A DNA stretch of 64,000 bases from Thermoleophilales bacterium (GCA_020636895.1 JACJWZ010000001.1:1417501-1481500); one strand, 5' to 3'. Counted from the stretch's first letter, positions 24,721-33,823 are shown. Translations and numbers: made by a program. Notes: a model not told the origin generated them from the sequence alone.

Positions 24721-25857
24721 ATGACCTCCACCGCCCTCATCTCCGATCTCCACCTCGGCGGCGGCTCCCGCGCCGACGTGCTGCGGCGCGCGCCGATCCG
24801 CGAGCGCCTGATCGAGGCGACGGCCGACGTCGACCGTCTCGTCCTCCTCGGAGATGTGATCGAGCTCCGCGATGTGCCGCTGGGAGAAGCCCTCGAGGCG
24901 GCGCGGCCTTTCTTCGAGGACATCGGCGAGGCGTTCGCGGGTCGCGAGGTGATCTACGTCCCCGGCAACCACGACCACCGCATGCTCGGCCAGTGGCTCG
25001 AGCGGCCCGAGGAGCCCGACGCCGACCCCGCCACCGCGCTCGACGCGCTCGTGGACACGCCGCATCCGGCCGTCGACTCGATCGCGGGCTGGCTCGGGGA
25101 CGCGCGGTTCGAGGTCCGCTACCCGGGCGTCTGGGTCCGCGAGGACGTCTATGCGACCCACGGCCACTACGTCGACAGCCATGTGACGCTGCCAACGATC
25201 GAGCGGCTCTCGGTCGCGACGGTCGACCGGCTCGGCGGGAAGCAGACCGGCCGCCGGGCCACCCCCCGCGACTACGAGGAGGTCCACGCGCCCGTCTACG
25301 ACCTGATCTTCAACCTCGCCCAGGGTGGCCGCTCGCCGACCGCCTCCAAGCGCAACGGCAAGCCACCGGCGATGCGGATCTGGGAGCTGATCGGCGGAGC
25401 ATCCGGGCGGGCGCGCACCGTCAGGGGGAGGGTGCTCGGCTCCGCGGTGATCCCGGCCGCGCTGCGCGGGTTCGAGAAGGCCGGGTTCGGGAGCTTCAAC
25501 CGCGACTTCTCGATCGGTGAGATCGGCCGCGCCGGAGTCGAGGCGATGCACGTCGTCGTCGAGCGCCTCGGGATCGAGGCCGACCACGTCGTCTTCGGCC
25601 ACATCCACCGCCGCGGCGCGCTCGACGCCGACGACGGTCTCAGCTCCTCCGACCCGATCTGGCAGCGCAACGGCACGACCCTCCACAACACCGGGAACTG
25701 GACCTACGTCGAGGGCCTGCTCGGGCGCGCCGTCCCCCAGAGCCCTTTCTGGCCGGGGTCGATGGTCCTCGTCCCCGACGAGGGACCTCCGGAGCTGCGC
25801 GAGATCCTCGTCGACGTCGACCGCGAGGTCCTCGCCGGCCGGGCCGGCCGCGGCTGA
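24721..25857 (+). CDS. Metallophosphoesterase
   Basis: A protein of 378 residues. All calcineurin-type metal motifs are present: ISDLHLG, LGDVIELR, GNHDHR, THGHYVD and the late FGHIHRRG plus NTGNW. The fold fits UDP-diacylglucosamine hydrolase-like or other phosphoesterases; the substrate is not evident. The frame runs on upstream to 24637, but ATG 24721 begins exactly at the first beta strand. It is convergent with moaB. Confidence 0.85.
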   Translation: MTSTALISDLHLGGGSRADVLRRAPIRERLIEATADVDRLVLLGDVIELRDVPLGEALEAARPFFEDIGEAFAGREVIYVPGNHDHRMLGQWLERPEEPDADPATALDALVDTPHPAVDSIAGWLGDARFEVRYPGVWVREDVYATHGHYVDSHVTLPTIERLSVATVDRLGGKQTGRRATPRDYEEVHAPVYDLIFNLAQGGRSPTASKRNGKPPAMRIWELIGGASGRARTVRGRVLGSAVIPAALRGFEKAGFGSFNRDFSIGEIGRAGVEAMHVVVERLGIEADHVVFGHIHRRGALDADDGLSSSDPIWQRNGTTLHNTGNWTYVEGLLGRAVPQSPFWPGSMVLVPDEGPPELREILVDVDREVLAGRAGRG

Positions 25858-25904
25858 GGCGGCTCCGGTCGGCCCACCTCGTGCGGCTCGCGCGCTCTGC
25901 GCCC

Positions 25905-26405
25905 TCAGTGCCCGGGACGCTCGCCGCGCAGCAGCGCGACGGCGTGCGGGAGCGCCGCCGCGATGGCCTCCCCCGCCTCGCCGATGGCGCGCGGGCTCCC
26001 AGGGAAGTTGACGATCAGGGTGGCGCCGCGGATCGCGGCGACGTTGCGCGAGAGCATCCAGCGGTCGGTGTGTTCCCTGGAGGCGAGGCGCATAGCCTCG
26101 GCGATCCCGGGAGCGATCCGGTCGGCGACGCCGAGGGTGGCCTCCGGTGTGACGTCGTCAGGAGCGAACCCGGTGCCTCCAGTGGTGAGCACGAGGTCGC
26201 AGCCGACCGCGTCGGCGAAGTGACGGATCCGGTCCTCGATCAGACCCCTGGTGTCGGGGACGATCTCGCGCTCGACCACCTCGGCGTCGAGCTCGCCGGC
26301 CCACCGGAAGAGCTCATCCCCGCCCGGGTCATCGGCCCCGCGCTCGCGGGCCCGTGTCGTGCTGATGGTGAGCAACGCCGCCCGGATCGGCCGCTCGGGA
26401 CTCAC
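25905..26405 (-). CDS. moaB: Molybdopterin adenylyltransferase-like MoaB/Mog
   Basis: A protein of 166 residues starting at GTG 26405, whose GTGA overlaps the moaC stop. Motifs TTGGTGFAPDDVTPEA and LIVNFPGSPRAIGE are those of the MogA/MoaB family, which adenylates molybdopterin before Mo insertion by MoeA. It is last in the operon moeA - moaDE - moaC - moaB. Whether it is orthologous to MogA or MoaB cannot be told; in many bacteria MoaB does the job. Confidence 0.88.
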   Translation of the reverse strand: MSPERPIRAALLTISTTRARERGADDPGGDELFRWAGELDAEVVEREIVPDTRGLIEDRIRHFADAVGCDLVLTTGGTGFAPDDVTPEATLGVADRIAPGIAEAMRLASREHTDRWMLSRNVAAIRGATLIVNFPGSPRAIGEAGEAIAAALPHAVALLRGERPGH

Positions 26406-26881
26406 GACCGGTTCCACTCGCCGCTCTTGCCGCCGCTCTTGTGCAGCAGCCGGACGTGCTCGATCTCGACCTCGCGCTCCAGCGCCTTGACCATGTCGTA
26501 GACGGTGAGCGCGGCGATCGACGCGGCCGCCATCGCCTCGATCTCGACGCCGGTGCGGCCGACGCAGCGCGCCTCGGCCTCGAGCCTGACGACGCCGGCC
26601 GCAGCATCGACCTCGAGGCGGACGTCGGCGAACGACAGCGAAATCGGATGCGCCAGCGGCACCAACGTCCCCGCCTGCTTGGCGGCGTTGATGCCGGCGA
26701 GCCGCGCGGCACCGAGCACGTCGCCCTTGGGACCGTTGCCGGCTTCGACCGCCGCGGCGGTGTCCGGCTTCATCCGGACCGCGGCCTCGGCGACCGCGCG
26801 GCGCTCGGACTCGGGTTTGGCGCCGACGTCGACCATCCGAGCCGCGCCCTCCTCGTCGATGTGGGTAAGCCGTTCGGTCAT
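26402..26881 (-). CDS. moaC: Cyclic pyranopterin monophosphate synthase MoaC
   Basis: A protein of 159 residues. It converts the MoaA product to cPMP in the second part of step one of molybdenum cofactor synthesis. Signature motifs are KGDVLGAARLAGI, VPLAHPI, TGVEIEAM, LTVYDMVKA and LHKSGGKSG. ATG 26881 overlaps the moaDE stop (ATGA), and the gene's own stop overlaps the moaB start. The partner moaA is not in this operon but about 22 kb away at 48239. Confidence 0.95.
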   Translation of the reverse strand: MTERLTHIDEEGAARMVDVGAKPESERRAVAEAAVRMKPDTAAAVEAGNGPKGDVLGAARLAGINAAKQAGTLVPLAHPISLSFADVRLEVDAAAGVVRLEAEARCVGRTGVEIEAMAAASIAALTVYDMVKALEREVEIEHVRLLHKSGGKSGEWNRS

Positions 26882-27588
26882 CGGGCGCCGCTCCCGGGGG
26901 TCGTGCCCTCGACCCAACGCGCCTCGCCGCCCTCGATCTCCTGCTTCCAGATCGGCGCCTCGGCCTTGATCCGGTCGATCGCATCGCGGGCGCCCGCGAA
27001 GGCCTCACCTCGATGGGCGGCCGACACCGCGACGATCACGCTCGGCTCGCCGAGCGGCACCGAGCCGGTGCGGTGCTCGGCGGCGGCGGCCTCGAGCGCG
27101 TGCTCGGCCACGACGTCGACGAGGATCGCGGCCATGCGCTCCTCGGCCATCTCAGCGTAGGCCTCGTACTCCAGCCGCTCGACCTCTCGCGTCACGCCCT
27201 GGAAGCTCACGACCGCCCCCGCGCCGGGGCGGACGACGCTGCGCGCGAGCCGGTCGAGCTGCAGCGGCTCACCGCTGACGCGAGCGTGGATGCGGGGCGC
27301 GTCGGCGCCGCCGCTGACCGGCGGGATCAGCGCGAGCTCGTCGCCGTCGTGCAGCACCGTCGACCGGTCGGCCCACTCGCGGTTGACGGCGAGTGCGACC
27401 TCGATCCGAGCGAGCGCATCGCCGAGCCCGGGGCGCCGCTCGAGCTCCACCAGCGCGTCGCCGACGGTCGCGCCGGCTGGGAGCTCGAGGCCGAGATCCG
27501 CAGACCCGGCGCGCTCGCGAAGCACGGCGAAGAGGCGCACGCGCACGGCAACGCTTCGATCGGTTCGCCGGTCCTCCGTCGCCGTCAT
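26878..27588 (-). CDS. MoaD-MoaE fusion (molybdopterin synthase)
   Basis: A protein of 236 residues joining both molybdopterin synthase subunits. Residues 12-94 are a ubiquitin-like MoaD (VRVRLFAVLRERAG...LIPPVSGG), and 97-236 are MoaE (SFQGVTREVERLEYEAY, KAEAPIWKQE with the catalytic Lys). The MoaD Gly-Gly at 93-94 is followed directly by ADAP and MoaE. In separate MoaD proteins that Gly-Gly is the C-terminus and carries the thiocarboxylate. In Deinococcus a similar fusion is cleaved by a JAMM protease; none is visible here. A GTG at 27609 is an alternative start overlapping moeA. Confidence 0.9.
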   Translation of the reverse strand: MTATEDRRTDRSVAVRVRLFAVLRERAGSADLGLELPAGATVGDALVELERRPGLGDALARIEVALAVNREWADRSTVLHDGDELALIPPVSGGADAPRIHARVSGEPLQLDRLARSVVRPGAGAVVSFQGVTREVERLEYEAYAEMAEERMAAILVDVVAEHALEAAAAEHRTGSVPLGEPSVIVAVSAAHRGEAFAGARDAIDRIKAEAPIWKQEIEGGEARWVEGTTPGSGAR

Positions 27589-27599
27589 CGCCGCCAACG

Positions 27600-28823
27600 C
27601 TACCCCCACCCGAGCAGCTCGACGGTGACGGGATCGCCCGCCTCGACGACGTCGACCTCGGTGGGGACGACCGCGAGGCCGTCGGCGCCGATCATCGAGG
27701 TGAGGACGTGCGAGCCCTGCGGTCCCGTCGGCGTCGCCTCCCAGCCGCCGCGCCCGGCCTCGAGCCCGACGCGGATTGCCTCGGCCCGGCCGGCGACCGT
27801 CTCGTAGCGCTCGGTGAGCGCGGCCTCGACCCGGTGGGACGCCGGATCCCCTCCCTGCATCGCGATCAACGCAGGGCGCGCGAACAGCAGGAAGGTGACC
27901 ATCGCCGAGACCGGGTTGCCCGGCAGGCCGAAGACGGGCTTGCCGCCCGGCCCGATCCCGAAGTAGGTCGGCTTGCCGGGCCGCAACGCGACGCGCCAGA
28001 AGACCTCCTCGGCGCCGAGCTCCGCGAGCGCCGGGCGGACGTGGTCGTGCTCCCCGACCGAGATCCCGCCGCAGACCACGACGACGTCGGCGCGGAGCGC
28101 GCGATCCAGCGCGGCGAGCGTCCCCTCGTGGTTGTCGGGCGCGATCTCGATCGAGACGACCTCGGCCCCGGCCGCCTCCGCGAGCGGGGGCACCGCGTAG
28201 GCGTTCGAGTCGCGGATCTGCCCGGGACCGAGCGGCTCGCCGGGCTCGACGAGCTCATCTCCCGTGAGCAGCAGCGCCAGCCGCGGGCGCCGGGCGCAGG
28301 TGGCCGCGGGATGGCCGACGGCGGCGATCGCCCCGACCTCGGCCGCGCCGAGGCGGGCGCCGGCGGAGAGCACCCGAGCGCCGGCGCGCACGTCCTCGCC
28401 CGCGCGACGGATGTTGTTCCCGCCCGGGACCGCTGCCCCGACCAGCACCTCCTCGCCGTCGCGGCTCGTGTCCTCGACGCGGACGACGGCGTCGGCCCCG
28501 CCCGGGACCGCCGCCCCGGTCGAGATCGCGAAGGCCTCGCCGGCGCCGACTTCGGCCTCGGCGGGATGACCTGCGCTGGACTCCCCCGCGAGCCGCAGGC
28601 GCGCGGGGCGGTCTGCGGTAGCGGCCGCGACGTCGGCGCTGCGCACCGCATAGCCGTCCATCGCCGAGTTGTCGAACGCTGGGATGTCCTCGCCCGACGC
28701 GACGTCGGCCGCGAGGTGGCGGCCGACGCAGTCGCGCAGCGCGACCTCCTCGCTCGGCAACGGCGAGACGCGCGCGAGCACGAGCTCACACGCGCGCTCG
28801 ATCGGCATCAGCTCGGTGGGCAT
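27600..28823 (-). CDS. moeA: Molybdopterin molybdotransferase MoeA
   Basis: A protein of 407 residues that inserts molybdenum into adenylated molybdopterin. Motifs: FDNSAMDGYAVR, STGAAVPGGADAVV, LLLTGDELVEPG, GGISVGEHDHV, KPVFGLPGNPVSAMVTF and an end domain with TGPQGSHVLTSM. It is first in the minus-strand Mo operon and divergent from mobA (38 bases between starts). ATG 28823 is chosen over an upstream low-quality extension to 29090. No Shine-Dalgarno is apparent. Confidence 0.95.
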   Translation of the reverse strand: MPTELMPIERACELVLARVSPLPSEEVALRDCVGRHLAADVASGEDIPAFDNSAMDGYAVRSADVAAATADRPARLRLAGESSAGHPAEAEVGAGEAFAISTGAAVPGGADAVVRVEDTSRDGEEVLVGAAVPGGNNIRRAGEDVRAGARVLSAGARLGAAEVGAIAAVGHPAATCARRPRLALLLTGDELVEPGEPLGPGQIRDSNAYAVPPLAEAAGAEVVSIEIAPDNHEGTLAALDRALRADVVVVCGGISVGEHDHVRPALAELGAEEVFWRVALRPGKPTYFGIGPGGKPVFGLPGNPVSAMVTFLLFARPALIAMQGGDPASHRVEAALTERYETVAGRAEAIRVGLEAGRGGWEATPTGPQGSHVLTSMIGADGLAVVPTEVDVVEAGDPVTVELLGWG

Positions 28824-28861
28824 GTGGAGGATGATCGCGGCAACGCTGCGAGACTGCAGCC

Positions 28862-29503
28862 ATGAGCCCGCGGCGATCGGCAGAGGGTGCGGGCGACGCC
28901 GCCCCGGCGCGCCGCGCCGCGATCCTGGCCGGCGGGCTGAGCCGTCGTATGGCGGACCACGATGGCAGCGGCTCCACCCCTCGCTCCAAGGCATCCCTAC
29001 CCCTTGCCGGGCGTCCGCTCGCCGCGCATCCGATCGCGACGGCGCGGCTCGCGGGTCTCGCACCGGCGGTCGTCGCCAAGCCCGACACACCGCTTCCGGA
29101 CCTCGGCTGTCCGGTCATCGACGAGCCCGCGACGCCGCGCCATCCGCTCGCCGGCGTCGTCGCCGCGCTCGAGCTCTACGAAGAGCCGATCGTGGTCCTC
29201 GCCTGCGACCTCCCCGACCTGCCGCCCGAGCTGCTCTCCGAGCTCGCCCACAGGCGGGCGCGCTTCGCGATGCCGGTTCACCCGCGCCCACAGCCGCTCG
29301 TCGCCCGCTACACCCCCGGGCTCCTGCCGCGACTGCGAGTGGCGCTCGCGGCCGAGGAACCGCTGGTCGGAGTCGCCGAGTCACTGGGCGGGGACGGCCT
29401 GCGCGCGGCGGAGCTGCGCGGCTTCGGCGATCCCGAGGTGATGTTCGCGAACGTCAACACGCCCGAGGACCTGCGCCGCGCGGAAGCGCGCCTGGCGGGC
29501 TGA
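28862..29503 (+). CDS. mobA: Molybdenum cofactor guanylyltransferase MobA
   Basis: A protein of 213 residues with a nucleotidyltransferase fold: AAILAGGLSRRMADHD (GTP loop, with the conserved Lys in RSKASL), LACDLPDLP (metal-binding Asp), and PLVARY with FANVNTPEDL at the end. It attaches GMP to Mo-molybdopterin to give the guanine-dinucleotide cofactor of DMSO-reductase-family enzymes, which fits the FdhF-type gene lying convergently 10 bases away. Confidence 0.9.
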   Translation: MSPRRSAEGAGDAAPARRAAILAGGLSRRMADHDGSGSTPRSKASLPLAGRPLAAHPIATARLAGLAPAVVAKPDTPLPDLGCPVIDEPATPRHPLAGVVAALELYEEPIVVLACDLPDLPPELLSELAHRRARFAMPVHPRPQPLVARYTPGLLPRLRVALAAEEPLVGVAESLGGDGLRAAELRGFGDPEVMFANVNTPEDLRRAEARLAG

Positions 29504-29513
29504 GCCGGGGCCG

Positions 29514-31748
29514 TCAGGAGCCGCGCGGAACGACCTCGACGCGGGCGTTGTAGTCGGGGATCTCCGCCTCGGGGGAGCGGCGCTCGCCGATCAGAACGTT
29601 GCCCTCCGGCCAGTGCACCTGCAGGTTGCCGGGCGCGATCGGAGCGAAGCGCAGCACCCCGTCGAGCTCGCCGGTCTCGCTGCGCAGCGTCACCGCGGCG
29701 CCCTCCCCGAGCCCAAGCCGCTCGGCGTCGGCGGCGGCGATCAGCACCGATTCGCGCAGCGCCCCGTTGAGCGAGTCCTTCCGCTCCTGGACCATCGAGT
29801 TGAACTGCTTGCCGCGACGCGTGGAGACGGCGAAGCGGCCGTCGGGGGCGATCGGGTCGGGAACGTCGATGAGCGCGAAGTGCGCCTTGCCGTCCGCGGT
29901 CGGGAAGGCGGTGCCGCTCGGCAGGTGAGCGCCCCCGTACTGGAAGGCGTCGCCGCCCTCGCGCAGCTCGGCGATCTCGGCGTAGCGGGGAACGACCGAC
30001 CCGATCTCCTGCCTGATCTCCGGCGTTCCCGAGAAGCGCACACGATCGGCCAGCTCGGGCCGCACCCGCGCGGCGAGGTCGCCGAAGACCTCCCACTCCG
30101 CCCTCGCCTCGCCGATCCGCGGTCCCGGGATCTCGGGACTGAGGACGACCCGCCGCTCCGTCGTCGTCTCGGTCACCCCGCCGGGGTTCTCGTAGCGCGT
30201 CGTCGCCGGCAGGATCAGGACCTCGCCACCCTCCGGGGGATCGACCAGCATCTGCGAGGACGCCACGATGTCCATGTGGACGCGCGTCGGGATCCGCCCG
30301 AGGGTCTCGGAGACCGCATCGGGATCGGGCAGCACGTCGATGAAGTTCCCTCCCGAGGCGAAGAGGAGGTCGAGCTCGCCCCGCGCGGCGGCGTCGATCA
30401 TCTCCGGCGCGACCATGCCCTCCTCGGCGGGAACCTCGAAACCCCATCGGTCACCGAGCTCAGCAGCGTTCTCCGCGTTGATCGCGGCGCCGCCGGGGAA
30501 CGCCGTCGAATAGCAACCCATCTCCGCCCCTCCCTGCACGCCGGAGTGGCCGCGGATCGGCATTAGGCCCGTCCCCTCCTCCCCGACCCAGCCGCGCGCG
30601 AGACCGAGGTTGACGACCGCGCGGACGTTGTCCTCGCCGAAGGCGTGCTGGGTGATGCCCATGCTCCAGACGAGGACGCCGCGGCGGGCGGCGCCGAGCA
30701 TCTCCGCGAAGTCGGCCATCTCGGCCCGGGTCGTTCCCGCGACCGCCTCGAGGTCGTCCCAGCTCGCCGCCTCGGCGCGCTCGCGGAGCTGTTCGAAGCC
30801 GACCGTGTGAGCGTCGATGAAGGGGCGGTTGACGAGGTCCGCCTCGATCAGGTGCTTCATCGCACCCGTGAGGAAGCCGAGGTCGCCGCCGGTGTTGAGG
30901 GTGAAGAAGCGGTCGGCGATCTTCGTCCCGAACAGGGCGCTCTCGGGGTTCGAGGGGATCCAGTAGCGCTCCATCCCGGGCTCGCGGTAGGGGTTGACGA
31001 CGGCCACCTTCGTGCCGGCCTTCTTCGCCAGGTGCAGGTACTTGGTGGTCACCGGCTGGTTGTTGGCGACGTTCGAGCCGACGAAGACGATCAGGTCCGT
31101 ACCGATCCAGTCGCTGTAGGAGCAGGTCGTCGCGGCCACCCCCACCGCCTCCTTGAGCGCGAACGTGCTCGGCGAGTGGCAGATCCGCGCCGCGTTGTCG
31201 ATCGAGTTCGTGCCGATCGCACGCGCGGCCTTCTGCGCGGCGTAGTAGCTCTCGTTCGACATCCCGCGGCTCGTCAGGAAGAAGCCCAGGCGGTCCGGGC
31301 TCGATGCGCCGATACGCTCGGCGACGCCGTCGAGCGCCTCGTCCCAGCTGACCGGCGTGAAGCCTGGCTCACCGTGGCGCCGCCGCATCGGGACCGGCAG
31401 CCGGCCCATCCGCCGCAGCTCCTCGCCGCGAAGGGAGCGAAGCGGCTCGACATCGGAGAGCTCGGCGGGGTCGAGCGGCCCCATCGTGTTCAGCCGCAGC
31501 AGCCTCAGGCGCACGTTGCACAGGTGCGTGCCCTCGATCGTCCAGTCATGCAGGCCCTTGGTGCCGAGCGCGCAGCCGTCGCAGACGCCGTCGTGGAGGA
31601 TGCGCCAGGCGTAGGCGGCGTTGTCGCGGTTCTCCCAGACGGTCCGGAAGACCTCCCTGTAGTTGTTCGGCCGCTGCTCGCCGAGCCCGAACGGCTTCCA
31701 GCTCGCCCAGTTGCTGGGCGTCCAGCGCTTGACGGGCCTGCGGAGCAT
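29514..31748 (-). CDS. FdhF/YdeP-family molybdopterin oxidoreductase
   Basis: A protein of 744 residues of the DMSO reductase superfamily. The N-terminal CDGCALGTKG...HLCNVR has only three cysteines (C56, C59, C77) where a four-Cys iron-sulfur motif is usual for formate dehydrogenases. The sequence ARICHSPS (C190) aligns with the ARVUHGPS region of FdhF, so a cysteine occupies the selenocysteine position. Other motifs: FVGSNVANNQP, IRGHSGVQGGAEMG and a C-terminal molydopterin dinucleotide domain (KQFNSMVQ). Nearby fdhD and mobA support formate dehydrogenase-like function, but YdeP homologues are not proven formate enzymes. Confidence 0.85.
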   Translation of the reverse strand: MLRRPVKRWTPSNWASWKPFGLGEQRPNNYREVFRTVWENRDNAAYAWRILHDGVCDGCALGTKGLHDWTIEGTHLCNVRLRLLRLNTMGPLDPAELSDVEPLRSLRGEELRRMGRLPVPMRRRHGEPGFTPVSWDEALDGVAERIGASSPDRLGFFLTSRGMSNESYYAAQKAARAIGTNSIDNAARICHSPSTFALKEAVGVAATTCSYSDWIGTDLIVFVGSNVANNQPVTTKYLHLAKKAGTKVAVVNPYREPGMERYWIPSNPESALFGTKIADRFFTLNTGGDLGFLTGAMKHLIEADLVNRPFIDAHTVGFEQLRERAEAASWDDLEAVAGTTRAEMADFAEMLGAARRGVLVWSMGITQHAFGEDNVRAVVNLGLARGWVGEEGTGLMPIRGHSGVQGGAEMGCYSTAFPGGAAINAENAAELGDRWGFEVPAEEGMVAPEMIDAAARGELDLLFASGGNFIDVLPDPDAVSETLGRIPTRVHMDIVASSQMLVDPPEGGEVLILPATTRYENPGGVTETTTERRVVLSPEIPGPRIGEARAEWEVFGDLAARVRPELADRVRFSGTPEIRQEIGSVVPRYAEIAELREGGDAFQYGGAHLPSGTAFPTADGKAHFALIDVPDPIAPDGRFAVSTRRGKQFNSMVQERKDSLNGALRESVLIAAADAERLGLGEGAAVTLRSETGELDGVLRFAPIAPGNLQVHWPEGNVLIGERRSPEAEIPDYNARVEVVPRGS

Positions 31749-31938
31749 CCTGCCCTGAGGCTACCCGGGTGGGCTTCCGGCGACGCCGACGCTCGCGCTT
31801 GCCGGTCGTGGGGAGCCGCCGCGCGTGAATCGGCACAGATCGGCGCGGGTATTTGCACACGGCGTCACCCACCCGCGATCGTTCGCTCGCTTGGCTTCAG
31901 CCATGTCACTCGCTGGGGCGATCATCGGCCGAATCCGG

Positions 31939-32874
31939 ATGGAAGTCACCCCAGCGGCGGGACGCATGGCCGCCCTGGCCGAGTTGCAGCACGGCGTCGT
32001 GTCGCGAACCCAGCTCATCGCCCTCGGACTCCCCTCGACGACCATCGTCCGTTGGGTTCGCGTCGGGCACCTGCACGCAGTCCATCGAGGTGTTTACTCC
32101 GTCGGGCACCCGAGGCTCAGCCGGGAGGGGCTCTGGATGGCGGCGGTCTTGGCGTGCGGTGAGCGGGCGACGCTCAGCCACATCCCGGCGGCGCGGTTCA
32201 CCCACCTCGACCGCGCGCGCGGCCGGGGCCCCATCCACGTCACGATCCCGCGGTCGCGGCGCGCGAATCCACGAGGAGTGCGGGTACACCGGCCCCGCCG
32301 GCTCGCCGACGTCGACCGGATGTTCCGCGGACACATGCCGGTGACTACGCAGGCGCGCACGATCTTCGACCTCGCCGCGATCCTCCGCCCGAAGGACCTG
32401 CGGGAGCGTTTCGATCAGGCGGAGTACCTGGAGGACCTCGACCACGAGCGGTTGCGGAACCTCGTCACCGAGAACCCCAACCACCGGGGCAACGGCGAGC
32501 TCCGCCGGCTCCTCGACATGCCCTACGTGCCGCTGTCGCGGACCCGCTCGAAGCTCGAGCGGGTCGTGCTCCGCGTCTGCCGCGACCACGAGCTCCCGCT
32601 GCCGGAGATGGACGCCCCCTTTCTCGACTACGAGCTCGACTTCCACTGGCCTGACGCGCACTTCGTCGTCGAGGCGGACGGAGGCCAGCACACCGGCGAG
32701 CAGCGCGACAAGGACAACGCTCGAGACATCGCCGTGCTCCGCGCCGGCGAGCTCGTCCGGCGCTACGGCGAGGGCCCACTTCAAGACGAAGCCGCCGTCG
32801 CTGCCGAGATTCGCGAGATCCTGATCGAGCGCCTGCCGCCGGAGAGCATTTCGGCCGGATCCGGCCGAAAGTAG
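31939..32874 (+). CDS. AbiEi-like N-terminus plus DUF559 nuclease-like protein
   Basis: A protein of 311 residues. Residues about 10-60 form a winged-helix module (AALAELQHGVVSRTQLIALG, HLHAVHRGVYSVGHP) like AbiEi antitoxins. Residues 215-300 form a Vsr/PD-(D/E)xK-like DUF559 domain with YELDFHWPDAHFVVEADGGQH and RDIAVL. This two-domain family is frequent and multicopy in actinobacteria; antitoxin or nuclease activity is not established. ATG 31903 is an alternative start. No partner toxin gene is adjacent. Confidence 0.75.
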   Translation: MEVTPAAGRMAALAELQHGVVSRTQLIALGLPSTTIVRWVRVGHLHAVHRGVYSVGHPRLSREGLWMAAVLACGERATLSHIPAARFTHLDRARGRGPIHVTIPRSRRANPRGVRVHRPRRLADVDRMFRGHMPVTTQARTIFDLAAILRPKDLRERFDQAEYLEDLDHERLRNLVTENPNHRGNGELRRLLDMPYVPLSRTRSKLERVVLRVCRDHELPLPEMDAPFLDYELDFHWPDAHFVVEADGGQHTGEQRDKDNARDIAVLRAGELVRRYGEGPLQDEAAVAAEIREILIERLPPESISAGSGRK

Positions 32875-33002
32875 CCCCAGTGGATGAATGCGCGGGGGGA
32901 GGCTCGCCCGCGAGAGCCGTTCGGCGGGAGCTCGCCGCGGCGGTCGACATGGCGAGGCTACCCGGCGGCTCCGCCTGCGACGCTTCCGCGGTGGACCCGA
33001 GG

Positions 33003-33749
33003 ATGCACAAGCGCATCAGCCGCGATGGCGCCGAGGACGAGGTCGCCGTCGAGGAGCCGCTGGAGATCCGCGCCGGCGGCCGCGCGATCGCGATCACGAT
33101 GCGCACGCCCGGCGACGACGAGGAGCTTGCGCTGGGGTTCCTGCACGGCGAGGGGTTGATCGCGGACGCACGAGTCGTCGGCCCGCCTGAGGACCTCGCC
33201 GCCAACACCATCGAGGTCGCCGGGCCGCTCGCGCACGACCCGGGCGAGCGGAACTTCTACGCGACCTCCTCCTGCGGGATCTGCGGCAAGGGCGCGATCG
33301 AGCAGGTCGCCGTCGATGCGCCCCGGGTCACCCCCGGACCGGTGGTCGAGCGCGCGCTCCTCGCCGCGCTTCCCGGCCGGATCCGCCAGCCGGCCTTCGA
33401 GCTGACGGGGGGTCTGCATGCAACCGGCCTCTTCGATGCGACCGGAGAGCTCCTCCGCGCCCGCGAGGACGTCGGCCGCCACAACGCGATGGACAAGGTC
33501 CTCGGCTGGGCCCTGCGCGAGGGTCTCATCCCCCTCTCCGGCCGCGTCCTCTGCGTCAGCGGCCGGCTCTCCTTCGAGCTCGTCCAGAAGGCGGCAGTCG
33601 CCGGCTGCCCGATCCTCGTCGGCGTAGGCGCCCCGAGCTCGCTGGCGATCGAGCTCGCCGCCGACCGCGGCATGACCCTGTGCGGGTTCGCCCGCGCGGG
33701 CGACGTCAACGTCTACACGGGCGCCGAGCGAGTCAGGGATACCCGCTGA
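33003..33749 (+). CDS. fdhD: Formate dehydrogenase sulfurtransferase FdhD
   Basis: A protein of 248 residues from ATG 33003 (in-frame ATG 32949 and GTG 32880 would give 266 or 289). FdhD passes sulfur from a cysteine desulfurase to the Mo cofactor, needed for active formate dehydrogenase. Motifs: AVEEPLEIRAGG, DEELALGFLHGEGLI, SSCGICGKG (C91, C94), LFDATGELLRAREDVGRHNA and GRLSFELVQKAA. It fits the FdhF-type enzyme encoded upstream on the other strand. A bidirectional hairpin follows. Confidence 0.93.
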   Translation: MHKRISRDGAEDEVAVEEPLEIRAGGRAIAITMRTPGDDEELALGFLHGEGLIADARVVGPPEDLAANTIEVAGPLAHDPGERNFYATSSCGICGKGAIEQVAVDAPRVTPGPVVERALLAALPGRIRQPAFELTGGLHATGLFDATGELLRAREDVGRHNAMDKVLGWALREGLIPLSGRVLCVSGRLSFELVQKAAVAGCPILVGVGAPSSLAIELAADRGMTLCGFARAGDVNVYTGAERVRDTR

Positions 33750-33755
33750 TGCGCT

Positions 33756-33799
33756 GAACGTCCTTTTCTGGGCGCCATAGCGCCCACTCCGGGACGTTC
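33756..33799. terminator. Nested hairpin between convergent fdhD and rpiB
   Basis: Outer arms GAACGTCC (33756-33763) and GGACGTTC (33792-33799) enclose an inner perfect stem TGGGCGC-CATA-GCGCCCA (33769-33786). It sits between two converging genes, so it can serve as terminator on both strands. T-runs are short (TTTT at 33764-33767 inside the loop). Confidence 0.6.
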
Positions 33800-33823
33800 G
33801 GCGTGGTCGTGCCGCCGCGAGCC

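Noticed and set aside
30645..32162. A 505-codon plus-strand frame
   Set aside because: Antisense to the FdhF/YdeP-type gene and overlapping the AbiEi/DUF559 gene in another frame.
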